A DNA stretch of 64,000 nucleotides from the NCBI RefSeq assembly GCF_003732275.1, contig NZ_MOBM01000039.1:675013-739012 (forward strand), given 5' to 3'. Of the stretch, positions 7,938 to 16,685 are shown one piece after another. The position numbers and the translations under genes were made by a program. This stretch comes from Pseudomonas frederiksbergensis. Its GTDB lineage: Bacteria > Pseudomonadota > Gammaproteobacteria > Pseudomonadales > Pseudomonadaceae. How positions within the stretch are numbered: the stretch's first letter is position 1; each line of letters starts with the position of its first letter. The notes under the pieces are model-generated. The model saw nothing but the letters and a program-made list of their open reading frames with translations. It ran no database searches and was not told the origin of the DNA.

Positions 7938-9368
7938 TTATTCAGCCAGCTTGAAGGTGATGAAGCTGGCGCGACCTTGACGCAGAACCCGCATCGACAC
8001 CGAGCGGTTCTTCGGCAGTGCCTTGGCAATGTCCGTGAACTCCTTGGATGAGCCGATCGCCTGGTTGTTCAGGTGAGTGATCACATCGCCCGGCTGCAAG
8101 CCGATCAGGGCAGCAGGACCGTCCTGAACTTCCTTGATCACCACACCACCTTTAAGGTCGAGGGTTTTCTTCTGCTCTTCGGTCAACTCGGCCACCGAAA
8201 CACCCAGGCGATTGCTACTGCGCTCGACGCTGGATTTAGGCAGGGCTTCCAACTCTTTGCCTTCTTCGGGGATAGCGCCGACGGTCAGCTCAACGTTCTT
8301 GCGCTTGCCTTCGCGGATCACTTCAAGATCGGCTTTCGAGCCAGCCTTCAGCGCGCCCACCAGGTGCGGCAGATCGGCGGACATGACGATCGGTTGACCG
8401 TTCATGCTGAGGATCACGTCACCCACTTGCAGGCCACCCTTGGCAGCCGGACCGTCATCCTGGATCTGAGCCACCAGCGCACCGGCCGGTTTCTCGAGAC
8501 CGAACGACTCGGCCAGATCCTTGTTCACTTCCTGGATCACTACGCCCAACCAGCCACGACTGACCTTACCGCCGCTTTTCAGCTGATTGGAAACGTCCAT
8601 CGCCACATCGATCGGGATTGCGAACGACACGCCCATGAAGCCGCCGGAGCGGGTATAGATCTGCGAGTTGATGCCGACCACTTCACCGGCCAGGTTGAAC
8701 AGCGGACCACCGGAGTTGCCCGGGTTGATCGGCACGTCGGTCTGGATGAACGGCACATAGTTTTCGTTCGGCAGGCTACGGCCGATGGCGCTGACGATAC
8801 CTTGGGTCACTGTGTGATCAAAGCCGAACGGCGAACCGATGGCCACGACCCACTGACCGGCTTTCAGGTCCTGCGACTTGCCAAGCTTCAGAACCGGCAG
8901 GTCCTTGCCTTCGATTTTCAGCAAAGCGACGTCAGAGCGCGGATCAGTACCGATCAGCTTGGCCTTTAACTCACTGCGATCGGCGAGGCGCACGAGAATC
9001 TCGTCGGCATCGGCAATCACATGGTTGTTGGTCAGGATGTAGCCGTCGGACGAAATGATAAAGCCCGAGCCCAGGGATTGCGCTTCACGCTGACGATCGC
9101 CACGAGGGGAACGTGGCTGCTGCGGCATGCCCCGCTCAAAGAATTCGCGCAGCATCGGCGGCAAACCTTCAAGGTCAGGCATTTGCTCGCTGGACACCTT
9201 ACGGTCCGGCAGTTTCTGGGTAGTACTGATGTTAACCACCGCGGGCGAGGCTTGCTCGACCAACTGCGTGAAGTCAGGCAACTCGACCGCTTGCGCAGCG
9301 ACCGCCTGACCGAGCACCAGCACGGTGGCAAAAATGGAGAGATAAGACTTCAAGCGTGGTATCGACAT
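7938..9368 (-). CDS. mucD: DegP-type periplasmic serine protease MucD
   Basis: A 476-aa HtrA/DegP-family protease, with signal peptide (KSYLSIFATVLVLGQAVAAQA), a trypsin-like domain and two PDZ domains. The catalytic triad is visible: His in LTNNHVIADAD, Asp in PRSDVALLKI and Ser in GNSGGPLF. PDZ domains begin near residues 270 and 380. By knowledge of P. aeruginosa, MucD clears misfolded envelope proteins and dampens AlgU activation. The start at 9368 (MSIPRLKSYL) was preferred because an upstream in-frame extension lacks similarity to the family. It is the last gene of the algU cluster, 248 bp downstream of mucB. Confidence 0.95.
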   Translation of the reverse strand: MSIPRLKSYLSIFATVLVLGQAVAAQAVELPDFTQLVEQASPAVVNISTTQKLPDRKVSSEQMPDLEGLPPMLREFFERGMPQQPRSPRGDRQREAQSLGSGFIISSDGYILTNNHVIADADEILVRLADRSELKAKLIGTDPRSDVALLKIEGKDLPVLKLGKSQDLKAGQWVVAIGSPFGFDHTVTQGIVSAIGRSLPNENYVPFIQTDVPINPGNSGGPLFNLAGEVVGINSQIYTRSGGFMGVSFAIPIDVAMDVSNQLKSGGKVSRGWLGVVIQEVNKDLAESFGLEKPAGALVAQIQDDGPAAKGGLQVGDVILSMNGQPIVMSADLPHLVGALKAGSKADLEVIREGKRKNVELTVGAIPEEGKELEALPKSSVERSSNRLGVSVAELTEEQKKTLDLKGGVVIKEVQDGPAALIGLQPGDVITHLNNQAIGSSKEFTDIAKALPKNRSVSMRVLRQGRASFITFKLAE

Positions 9369-9616
9369 ACGGCTCCCGTTACGACGAGCATGGTTAAGCG
9401 ATATGGAGCAAGGAACACCGGAAACGATACGCCGGTATTTTTGTTCCGGGAACAACAAACAAGGCCAGAGCCGAGGGGGCTCTGACCTATAAAAAATTTT
9501 CGGGATATTTGCAAATGAAAATGCTCGGCAAAACATTTCGAGGCATCAACGGCGGGATAGCCATTGTCGACCTCCCGCACCATCCAGACCCCGATTGGTG
9601 AGCATGGCTGATCAGC

Positions 9617-10579
9617 TTACTGCTTGCTGGTAGCCGCGGCATCGTTGCGCATGGACAGCGCAATCCGTTCGGCAGTGCCAATCGGTATTTCACCGACCAC
9701 GGTCACCATCATCTCGCCTTGCGGAGTAGTCAATCGCCGGGAGACAGCAACGGTTGGCCCCAGCTGGGTGCGCGTATCAGTGACTGTCGCGCCATTCAAC
9801 GGCTCAAGGAACACCGAGAATCGGGCCAGACCGTCGTCGAACATCAGACTGTTGACCTGGGCTTTGGTCTCCGGGTCCTTGTGAGAGGTACTACTGGTCA
9901 GCTCGAAACCTGGTGGTAACCAGTCCGAATGCCAGACCTGCGCAGTTTTGACGGCGGAAGCCTTGTCACTGTCGAGGGTAATGGGTTTGCAATCAGAACC
10001 TGCCTGCAAATCGTTGTCGGAAGGCACCTCGGCAGTATCCAGTCGGGTGAACTGGAAGCGCTCCAGCAGTTGCCCTTTGTCATTGAGCAACAATGACTTC
10101 AACGGCAAACCGGTTTCCTTGTCCAGATGCAGCTCAAAACCGTAGCGATGCTGATCGCGAGGCGTCAACGACACGATCACTGCCGAACGCCCGGCCACAC
10201 GCGACTTGCCAATGACGGCAAGGTCGTACCAATTCTTTAGCTTTTGTGGATCGAGTGCACGAGCGGTGGAGTTGGGTGAGTCCCCCAGCCCTGCTATCAG
10301 GGTGCCGCTCACGCATTGAGTATGCCCATCAATGCGCACGACTTCCTGTGCCGAGCCGTCGAGCTGGAGTAAACGCTCGCGGACCTTGCCATCCTGGACG
10401 CGATGCCAGATGTTATGGGTAGAGAAACTACCGTTACGCTCGTAGACGAAAGTACCGTGAAAGCTCTGCGTTTGCTCCGCCTGTCCCAGACGCTTCAGCC
10501 AGTCCTGGGCTTCATCGGCGTGGGCTGGAACAACGAACCAGCCACTGAGCAGAAGCGTAAGTAGAGGTATGGCGCGCAT
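9617..10579 (-). CDS. mucB: Periplasmic sigma-factor regulatory protein MucB (RseB family)
   Basis: A 320-aa secreted protein with signal peptide MRAIPLLTLLLSGWFVVPAHA and the two-domain RseB layout: a LolA-like N-terminal domain (WLKRLGQAEQTQSFHGTFVYERNG) and a C-terminal domain (from about 215, WLPPGFELTSS). It binds the periplasmic part of MucA, protecting it from proteolysis, and senses envelope stress. It starts 8 bp after mucA, indicating co-translation. Good match in length to P. aeruginosa MucB (316 aa). Confidence 0.94.
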   Translation of the reverse strand: MRAIPLLTLLLSGWFVVPAHADEAQDWLKRLGQAEQTQSFHGTFVYERNGSFSTHNIWHRVQDGKVRERLLQLDGSAQEVVRIDGHTQCVSGTLIAGLGDSPNSTARALDPQKLKNWYDLAVIGKSRVAGRSAVIVSLTPRDQHRYGFELHLDKETGLPLKSLLLNDKGQLLERFQFTRLDTAEVPSDNDLQAGSDCKPITLDSDKASAVKTAQVWHSDWLPPGFELTSSTSHKDPETKAQVNSLMFDDGLARFSVFLEPLNGATVTDTRTQLGPTVAVSRRLTTPQGEMMVTVVGEIPIGTAERIALSMRNDAAATSKQ

Positions 10580-10587
10580 GATCCTCC

Positions 10588-11175
10588 TTAGCGGTTTTCC
10601 AGGCTTGCTGCACGAGCGTAAGGCAGAGCGCTCTCAGTACCTTTCAGTGCAGCCTGTTGAGCATGTTGGCGCAAGTAACCTGGCAAACGCTGATCGTGCC
10701 AGCCTGGCTGACCTTGCAATACGCCGTTGGCCATAGGGCCAGTAGCTTCCGAACTCTCATTGTAGCCTGCCAATACAGCGGGCCCCTTGACCTGAGGAGC
10801 GGCCAGACCCGGTTGACTGGATTGCTGGGCCAACTCGACACCGGCGATTTCGTCCTGGTTGTACAGACGAACACCCGCCAGCACGGCAATAGTCACCGAA
10901 GCAGCGACTGCCAGACGACCCAGGCTGCGCCATGGACCGCGAGAGGCTTTTGCCGGTACGGCTTCGTCAGCCAGCGCAGCAGAGACTGCAGCAGCGATGT
11001 CCAGACGAGGAAGCAACAGGTCTTTGTGCATGACTGCCCGAGCGATCTGGTAACGAGCCCAGGTTTCGCGGGTTTCAACATCGTCGAAGGCATTCAACAC
11101 CCGACGCAATTCCAATTCGTCCGCTTCGTTATCCATCACTGCGGACAGCGATTCCTGCAGGGCTTCACGACTCAT
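10588..11175 (-). CDS. mucA: Anti-sigma factor MucA
   Basis: A 195-aa single-pass inner-membrane anti-sigma factor that holds AlgU. The N-terminal cytosolic domain starts MSREALQESLSAVMDNEADE; one hydrophobic segment (about residues 87-102) is followed by a periplasmic part that MucB would bind. The frame is intact, so no mucoid-type truncation is present. It lies 30 bp downstream of algU in the same operon. Confidence 0.95.
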   Translation of the reverse strand: MSREALQESLSAVMDNEADELELRRVLNAFDDVETRETWARYQIARAVMHKDLLLPRLDIAAAVSAALADEAVPAKASRGPWRSLGRLAVAASVTIAVLAGVRLYNQDEIAGVELAQQSSQPGLAAPQVKGPAVLAGYNESSEATGPMANGVLQGQPGWHDQRLPGYLRQHAQQAALKGTESALPYARAASLENR

Positions 11176-11205
11176 GGCGTTCCTCTCTTGGCTGTCGCCG
11201 CTGTC

Positions 11206-11787
11206 TCAGTTTTCCTGCAACAACGGCTGCAGGGCTTTATCGATGGCTTCCCGAGCGCGGAAAATCCGGGAGCGCACGGTACCCACCGGACACTGCATGA
11301 CGCTGGCAATGTCCTCGTAACTCAGACCATCGAATTCACGTAAAGTTAAAGCCGTACGCAAATCTTCTGGCAGTTGCTGAATGGTTCGATGGACGGTGCC
11401 TTCGATCTCATCCCGCAGCAATGCACGTTCTGGCGACTCGAGATCCTTGAGGCCATGATCGCCATCGTAGAACTCTGCATCCTCGGAACTGACATCGCTA
11501 TCCGGCGGCCGGCGGCCGCGTGAAACCAGATAGTTTTTCGCCGTGTTGATGGCGATGCGGTAAAGCCACGTATAAAACGCGCTGTCTCCGCGAAAATTAC
11601 CAAGTGCACGGTATGCCTTGATAAAGGCTTCCTGTGCGACATCCTGGGCTTCATGGGTGTCGTGCACGAACCGCACGATCAACCCGAGAATTTTGTGCTG
11701 GTATTTCAGCACTAGCAGATCGAAAGCTCGCTTGTCGCCGCGTTGAACGCGCTCGACCAGCTGCTGATCCTCTTCCTGGGTTAGCAT
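11206..11787 (-). CDS. algU: ECF sigma factor AlgU (RpoE-type, sigma22)
   Basis: A 193-aa extracytoplasmic-function sigma factor directing alginate and envelope-stress genes. The start MLTQEEDQQLVERVQRGDKRAFDLLV at 11787 gives exactly the usual AlgU length; an ATG 57 bp upstream lacks family similarity. Region 2 contains the VRFVHDTHEAQDVAQEAFIKAYRAL block and region 4 the LREFDGLSYEDIASVMQCPVGTVRSRIFRAREAID helix-turn-helix (split here: the HTH is near residues 155-185). First gene of algU-mucA-mucB-mucD, preceded by two AlgU-type promoters. Confidence 0.97.
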   Translation of the reverse strand: MLTQEEDQQLVERVQRGDKRAFDLLVLKYQHKILGLIVRFVHDTHEAQDVAQEAFIKAYRALGNFRGDSAFYTWLYRIAINTAKNYLVSRGRRPPDSDVSSEDAEFYDGDHGLKDLESPERALLRDEIEGTVHRTIQQLPEDLRTALTLREFDGLSYEDIASVMQCPVGTVRSRIFRAREAIDKALQPLLQEN

Positions 11788-11846
11788 GAACACTCCTCGA
11801 TAAGCTCGAAGGAGGCTTGCATTACTGAACGACCAGACTTGCAAAC

Positions 11847-11873
11847 ATAGACTCGGGCTTTTCGCAAAAGTTC
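11847..11873 (-). promoter_or_regulatory. AlgU-dependent promoter of algU (proximal)
   Basis: On the minus strand GAACTT (11873-11868), a 16-base spacer and TCTAT (11851-11847) match the AlgU/sigmaE consensus GAACTT-N16-TCTNA type. It lies about 60 bp upstream of the algU start, consistent with autoregulation as known for P. aeruginosa P1. Confidence 0.85.
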
Positions 11874-12041
11874 TCCCCCTTCAAGCAAGTTTCCTGCGCG
11901 CTCTGATTTGGCACGCACGAAAAGCGCAGCGCGGGATAACCCGGCTGCGCGAATAATCTTGTCATCGGAATCGTCAGCAAGGACCCAACCGCAAGTCCCG
12001 CTCTGAAACCGACACTGTCCCTTGTTTCAGGCAACCTTCTA

Positions 12042-12068
12042 TTGATCTTGGGCCTTTGGCAAAAGTTC
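12042..12068 (-). promoter_or_regulatory. Second AlgU-type promoter of algU (distal)
   Basis: A second GAACTT (12068-12063 on the minus strand) is followed after 17 bases by TCAAT. The flanking bases resemble the proximal promoter (GAACTTTTGCCAAAGGCC against GAACTTTTGCGAAAAGCC). In P. aeruginosa algT/U also has more than one sigma22 promoter. The -10 match is weaker here. Confidence 0.55.
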
Positions 12069-12344
12069 CATATTTATAGCTGCCCGCAGCCGACATTGTG
12101 CAACTCTGAAGAGAAAAAGACTGTTAAATCCACGATACAGTCGCCTTGTCGCCGAAGCCCTCAAAAAAACTTCCGACGAAGCGTCCAGCCTTTTCCGTCA
12201 CAGTAGTTTCACAATGCCATGCTGGCCCGGCTATTGTGCCGATCCCCCCCTCTATATACTAGTGGGCTGTGTGGCTGTCTTGACTCGCCGACCCAGCTGT
12301 CTTGCGCCAACCCCGTCCCGGGTCGCTTTGAGCGGAATCCTGAA

Positions 12345-13961
12345 ATGAGCCAACAGTTTCAACACGATGTTCTGGTAATTGGCAGCGGTGCTGCCGGCTT
12401 GAGCCTTGCGCTGACCTTGCCCGGTCATTTGCGCATCGCCGTATTGAGCAAAGGCGACCTCGCCAATGGCTCAACTTTCTGGGCCCAGGGTGGTGTCGCT
12501 GCCGTTCTGGATGACACCGATACTGTCGAATCCCATGTCGATGACACCCTCAACGCCGGTGGTGGCCTGTGCCATGAAGACGCCGTGCGCTTTACGGTCG
12601 AGCACAGCAGAGAGGCGATTCAATGGCTGATCGACCAAGGTGTGCCCTTTACCCGCGATGAACAGTCCGGCACCGAAGACGGTGGTTTCGAGTTTCACCT
12701 GACCCGCGAAGGCGGTCATAGCCATCGGCGCATCATCCACGCCGCCGATGCGACGGGCGCGGCGATCTTCAGAACCCTGCTCGATCAGGCCAAACAGCGT
12801 CCCAATATCGAACTGCTGGAGCAGCGGGTCGCGATCGACCTGATTACCGAAAAGCGCCTGGGTCTTGAAGGCGACCGTTGCCTCGGCGCCTATGTGCTCA
12901 ACCGCAGCACCGGTGAAGTCGACACCTACGGCGCGCGTTTCGTGATCCTTGCCTCGGGCGGCGCGGCAAAAGTCTACCTCTATACCAGCAACCCCGACGG
13001 CGCCTGCGGTGATGGCATTGCCATGGCCTGGCGTTCGGGCTGCCGGGTGGCGAACCTGGAATTCAACCAGTTCCACCCCACTTGCCTTTATCACCCGCAA
13101 GCCAAGAGTTTTCTGATCACCGAAGCCCTGCGCGGCGAAGGCGGACACCTGAAGCTGCCCAATGGCGAACGCTTCATGCAGCGCTTCGACCCACGGGCCG
13201 AGCTGGCACCACGGGACATCGTCGCCCGCGCCATCGACCATGAGATGAAGCGTCTGGGTATCGACTGCGTCTACCTGGACATCAGCCACAAGCCCGAAGA
13301 CTTCATCAAGACGCACTTCCCGACGGTCTATGAACGCTGCCTGGAATTCTCCATCGACATCACTAAACAACCGATTCCGGTGGTGCCAGCGGCGCACTAC
13401 ACCTGCGGCGGCGTGATGGTCGATCAGCGGGGCCGCACCGATGTGCCGGGCCTGTATGCGATTGGTGAAACCAGCTTCACCGGCCTGCATGGCGCCAACC
13501 GCATGGCCAGCAACTCGCTGCTGGAATGTTTCGTTTACGCCCGTTCGGCTGCAGCGGACATTCTTGAGCAGTTGCCAGACGTGTCGATTCCGACCGCCCT
13601 GCCCGTTTGGGATGCGAGCCAGGTCACCGATTCCGACGAAGACGTGATCATTGCGCACAACTGGGACGAACTGCGGCGATTCATGTGGGACTACGTCGGT
13701 ATCGTGCGCACCAACAAGCGTCTGCAACGGGCTCAGCACCGAGTGCGCTTGCTACTGGACGAAATCGATGAGTTCTATAGCAACTACAAGGTCAGCCGGG
13801 ATTTGATCGAGCTGCGTAACCTGGCGCAAGTAGCCGAGCTGATGATCCAGTCAGCCATGGAGCGTAAGGAAAGTCGCGGCCTGCATTACACCCTCGACTA
13901 CCCGAACATGCTGCCGATCGCCCTGGACACTACTCTGGTGCCGCCCACCTACGCCGACTGA
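12345..13961 (+). CDS. nadB: L-aspartate oxidase
   Basis: A 538-aa FAD flavoprotein that oxidises L-aspartate to iminoaspartate, the first step of quinolinate and NAD synthesis. The dinucleotide motif VIGSGAAGLSLAL is near residue 12, followed by WAQGGVAAVLDDTD, the HSHRRIIHAADATG active-site loop, GHLKLPNGERF and the GLYAIGETSFTGLHGANRMASNSLLE FAD-contact segment (two adjacent stretches). The start at 12345 follows an AGCGGAATCCTGAA leader and matches the family N-terminus; an upstream ATG adds unrelated residues. The 3' end overlaps the convergent ygfX gene by 32 bp. Confidence 0.95.
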   Translation: MSQQFQHDVLVIGSGAAGLSLALTLPGHLRIAVLSKGDLANGSTFWAQGGVAAVLDDTDTVESHVDDTLNAGGGLCHEDAVRFTVEHSREAIQWLIDQGVPFTRDEQSGTEDGGFEFHLTREGGHSHRRIIHAADATGAAIFRTLLDQAKQRPNIELLEQRVAIDLITEKRLGLEGDRCLGAYVLNRSTGEVDTYGARFVILASGGAAKVYLYTSNPDGACGDGIAMAWRSGCRVANLEFNQFHPTCLYHPQAKSFLITEALRGEGGHLKLPNGERFMQRFDPRAELAPRDIVARAIDHEMKRLGIDCVYLDISHKPEDFIKTHFPTVYERCLEFSIDITKQPIPVVPAAHYTCGGVMVDQRGRTDVPGLYAIGETSFTGLHGANRMASNSLLECFVYARSAAADILEQLPDVSIPTALPVWDASQVTDSDEDVIIAHNWDELRRFMWDYVGIVRTNKRLQRAQHRVRLLLDEIDEFYSNYKVSRDLIELRNLAQVAELMIQSAMERKESRGLHYTLDYPNMLPIALDTTLVPPTYAD

Positions 13962-14382
13962 ACTTGAGCCGAACCCGCAGGCGTCGGTGCATATCCGCCG
14001 CCTGCGAATCGCGCGGCACACAGATCGCCCTGACCCGTCGTTCATCACGCAAACGAAAACGCAGTACCACAATCAATGGCAACGCCAGACTGTCCGGCCG
14101 CAGTTGCACGGGCTGCCAACCCACCGCCTGATTCCACAACTGCCAACCATCGGCATCTCGCCGCAAGCCGCGAAACGCCTGCGGGTGTGTCAGCAGAATC
14201 TGTCGCGGCAATGCCCAGACGCCATGAGCCAGGCAGCAAAAAGCGCCGAACAAACTGGCCCAGACCGGTAGGGAAAGAAGAAACAACGAACCCAGCGCGA
14301 ACAGCTGGGCCAGAAGATAGGCCGCCAGCAATTGCCGTGAGGCATGCCAGCGGCATTCGAACGCGTTACTTGGGCTGAACAC
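13930..14382 (-). CDS. YgfX/CptA-like membrane protein
   Basis: A 150-aa protein with two adjacent hydrophobic segments (about residues 18-35 and 38-58) and a basic, soluble C-terminal part, the layout of YgfX. In enterobacteria YgfX is the membrane partner of SdhE (CptA/CptB) and was proposed as a toxin affecting FtsZ/MreB. Here it overlaps the sdhE 3' end by 17 bp, the conserved sdhE-ygfX pairing, which is the main support because sequence conservation is low. It also overlaps the end of convergent nadB. Confidence 0.75.
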   Translation of the reverse strand: MFSPSNAFECRWHASRQLLAAYLLAQLFALGSLFLLSLPVWASLFGAFCCLAHGVWALPRQILLTHPQAFRGLRRDADGWQLWNQAVGWQPVQLRPDSLALPLIVVLRFRLRDERRVRAICVPRDSQAADMHRRLRVRLKFSRRRWAAPE

Positions 14383-14620
14383 GATCCAGAATCATGCGAA
14401 CCATGCGCTGAAGCTCAGGATCTTCCGATTCGGCACGTTCCATGAACCAGCCGAACATGTCCTGATCTTCGCATTCGAGCAGCCTGACGTAGCATGCGCG
14501 ATCAACTTCGTTGAGGTGCGGGTAAACCTCTTTCACAAACGGCACCAGCAACACGTCAAGCTCAAGCATGCCGCGGCGGCTGTGCCAGTAGAGGCGATTC
14601 AGTTCAACATCTTCGACCAT
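14366..14620 (-). CDS. sdhE: Succinate dehydrogenase assembly factor SdhE
   Basis: An 84-aa helical protein that promotes covalent attachment of FAD to SdhA/FrdA. The diagnostic RGMLELD motif is at residues 16-22 (WHSRRGMLELDVLLVPF), followed by the LLECEDQDMFGWFM stretch. Length is typical. It is translationally coupled to ygfX and divergent from ygfZ, an arrangement shared with many gammaproteobacteria. Confidence 0.93.
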   Translation of the reverse strand: MVEDVELNRLYWHSRRGMLELDVLLVPFVKEVYPHLNEVDRACYVRLLECEDQDMFGWFMERAESEDPELQRMVRMILDRVQPK

Positions 14621-14768
14621 GGAGCGCTCCTCAAATAGGCGGCAAGTATACAGCCCCCGGCCCGCTCGAACAGTCGGCTTTGGTCGCCCCCATCGATCCT
14701 TTGTGAACTACCCATTTCATGGGCGCCCCCTTATGATGTCCCTCGGACTCTTTACCCTGCGATGACCC

Positions 14769-15710
14769 ATGGCCGATTCTGCTTTTTTCTGCACCCTGTC
14801 TCACGAAGGCGTTCTCGCGGTACGCGGCGCGGATGCCGGCAAATTCCTGCAAGGCCAATTGACTTGCAACCTTAATTACCTGAGCGACACCCAGGCCAGC
14901 CTTGGCGCGCGCTGCACGCAGAAAGGCCGGATGCAGTCGAGTTTCCGCATTCTGCTGGAAGGCGACGGTGTGCTCATGGCGATGGCCAGCGAACTGCTGG
15001 AGCCGCAACTGGCGGACCTGAAAAAGTACGCGGTGTTCTCCAAATCGAAACTGACCGATGAAAGTGCCAGCTGGGTTCGTCTTGGCCTCGAGCATGGTGA
15101 TGCGGCACTGACCAGTCTGGGCCTGGAACTACCGGCGGAAACCGACAGCGTGGTGCGCAATGACGGCCTGATTGCCCTTCGCGTCTCGCCTGACCGCACT
15201 GAACTCTGGGTTCGCGCCGATCAAGCCGACACCATCAAGGGCAAGCTGTCCGCTCTGTTGGCCGAAGGTGAACTGAATCAATGGCTGCTGGGCCAGATCC
15301 GCGCCGGGATCGGTCAGGTCATGCCGAGCACCCGCGAGCTGTTCATCCCGCAGATGCTCAATCTGCAAGCCGTCGGTGGCGTGAGCTTCAAGAAAGGCTG
15401 CTACACCGGCCAGGAAATCGTCGCGCGCATGCAATACCTTGGCAAACTCAAGCGCCGCCTGTATCGCCTGCAACTGGATGCTAGCGAATTGCCGGAGCCC
15501 GGCACCCAACTGTTCTCCCCGACCCACGGCAGTTCGATCGGTGAAGTGGTGCTGGCCGCCCGCACCGGGCAAAACATTGAACTCCTTGCGGTGCTGCAAG
15601 CCGAAGCGGCAGAAGATGGCAACCTGCACCTTGGCGCACTCGACGGTCCGGGCCTGCATCTGCTCGACCTGCCTTACCAACTGGATCGTGATCGCGAAAT
15701 CCAGCGTTAA
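14769..15710 (+). CDS. ygfZ: Folate-binding tRNA-modification/Fe-S protein YgfZ
   Basis: A 313-aa GcvT-like folate-binding protein required for maintenance of some Fe-S enzymes (MiaB and others). The hallmark KGCYTGQEIVARMQYLGK motif, containing the redox-active cysteine, is near residue 215. Other landmarks are the N-terminal GADAGKFLQGQLTCN and QMLNLQAVGGVSF. Divergent from sdhE; followed 35 bp later by the HDOD gene. Confidence 0.92.
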   Translation: MADSAFFCTLSHEGVLAVRGADAGKFLQGQLTCNLNYLSDTQASLGARCTQKGRMQSSFRILLEGDGVLMAMASELLEPQLADLKKYAVFSKSKLTDESASWVRLGLEHGDAALTSLGLELPAETDSVVRNDGLIALRVSPDRTELWVRADQADTIKGKLSALLAEGELNQWLLGQIRAGIGQVMPSTRELFIPQMLNLQAVGGVSFKKGCYTGQEIVARMQYLGKLKRRLYRLQLDASELPEPGTQLFSPTHGSSIGEVVLAARTGQNIELLAVLQAEAAEDGNLHLGALDGPGLHLLDLPYQLDRDREIQR

Positions 15711-15745
15711 CAGCAGCATTTGTCGCAATACCCTAGAGAAAAGAA

Positions 15746-16567
15746 ATGATCGAGCTGGCGGATAAGGTCCAACAGGATTTGGTTGAGGCCATCGATAACG
15801 ATGACCTGGTTCTGCCAACGTTACCGGAAGTGGCCCTGCAGATTCGCAAGGCCGCTGAAGACCCGGAAATCAGTGTCAGCACACTGAGCAAAGTGATTGG
15901 CCGCGATACCGCGCTGTCGGCGCGCCTGATCAAAGTGGTCAATAGCCCATTGCTGCGTGCGACCCAGGAAGTGACTGATTTGCACACGGCCATTACTCGG
16001 TTGGGCGTCAATTACAGCAGCAATCTGGCCATCGGCCTGGTGATGGAACAGATCTTCAATGCCCGTTCCGAAGTAGTGGAACAGAAAATGCGCGAGGTCT
16101 GGCGCAAAAGTCTGGAAATCGCCGGCGTCAGTTACGCGTTGTGCCGCAGTTATACGCAACTCAAGCCGGATCAGGCGGCGCTCGGCGGGCTCGTGCATCA
16201 GATTGGTGTACTGCCGATTCTGACCTACGCCGAAGATCACTATGAATTGCTGTCTGACCCGGTCAGCCTCAACCATGTGATTGACCGGATTCATCCGCTG
16301 CTCGGCGATAAATTGCTCAGGGTCTGGGAGTTTCCGGAAATGCTGGTGCAATTGCCGGGGCTGTATCTGGATTTCAAGCGGCAATCGGAACGGGTCGATT
16401 ATGTCGATCTGGTGCAAGTGGCCAGCCTGTACTGCCACAAGGACACCGATCATCCACTTGCCCGTATTGACCCCTTCAGCGTACCGGCCTTCAAGAAGCT
16501 GGGGATCGATCCGGAGAACGAGGCGATGTGCAAGGATCTGGAAGAGTCGCGGTCGATGTTTTACTGA
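15746..16567 (+). CDS. HDOD-domain protein
   Basis: A 273-aa cytosolic protein with an HDOD domain spanning about residues 22-215 (LPTLPEVALQIRKAAEDPEISVSTLSKVIGRDTALSARLIKVVNSP in short segments is the entry to the domain; LGGLVHQIGVLPI and HPLLGDKLLRVWEFPEML are later landmarks). HDOD proteins are catalytically silent relatives of HD-GYP proteins and act in signalling, but the target is unknown. The gene ends in front of a REP pair, facing tctE. Confidence 0.88.
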   Translation: MIELADKVQQDLVEAIDNDDLVLPTLPEVALQIRKAAEDPEISVSTLSKVIGRDTALSARLIKVVNSPLLRATQEVTDLHTAITRLGVNYSSNLAIGLVMEQIFNARSEVVEQKMREVWRKSLEIAGVSYALCRSYTQLKPDQAALGGLVHQIGVLPILTYAEDHYELLSDPVSLNHVIDRIHPLLGDKLLRVWEFPEMLVQLPGLYLDFKRQSERVDYVDLVQVASLYCHKDTDHPLARIDPFSVPAFKKLGIDPENEAMCKDLEESRSMFY

Positions 16568-16570
16568 TTT

Positions 16571-16678
16571 CTGTGGCGAGGGAGCTTGCTCCCGCTGGGC
16601 CGCGAAGCGGCCCCACTCTCTACTAAAAAGAAAGGGACTGCTGCGCAGTCCAGCGGGAGCAAGCCCCCTCGCCACAGG
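16571..16678. repeat. REP-type inverted pair between convergent HDOD and tctE genes
   Basis: The left arm 'ctgtggcgagggagcttgct' and the right arm 'agcaagccccctcgccacag' are inverted copies about 107 bp apart, with a second inner hairpin (ggccgcgaagcggcc). This variant (gtggcgaggg core) differs from the gtgggagcga type seen elsewhere in the window. Confidence 0.85.
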
Positions 16679-16685
16679 GTTGTGT

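Larger units (their letters stand above)
11788..12344. other. Divergent intergenic region algU / nadB
   Basis: A 557-bp gap holding the two AlgU-type promoters on the minus strand and, on the plus strand, a TATATACT stretch at about 12253-12260 that may be the nadB -10 box. No RNA gene is recognised. The plus-strand frame open from 12219 is the non-family N-terminal extension of nadB. Confidence 0.6.

Noticed and set aside
9369..9536. N-terminal extension of MucD from an ATG at 9536.
   Set aside because: It would precede the signal peptide with 56 unrelated residues; the start at 9368 puts the signal peptide at the N-terminus.
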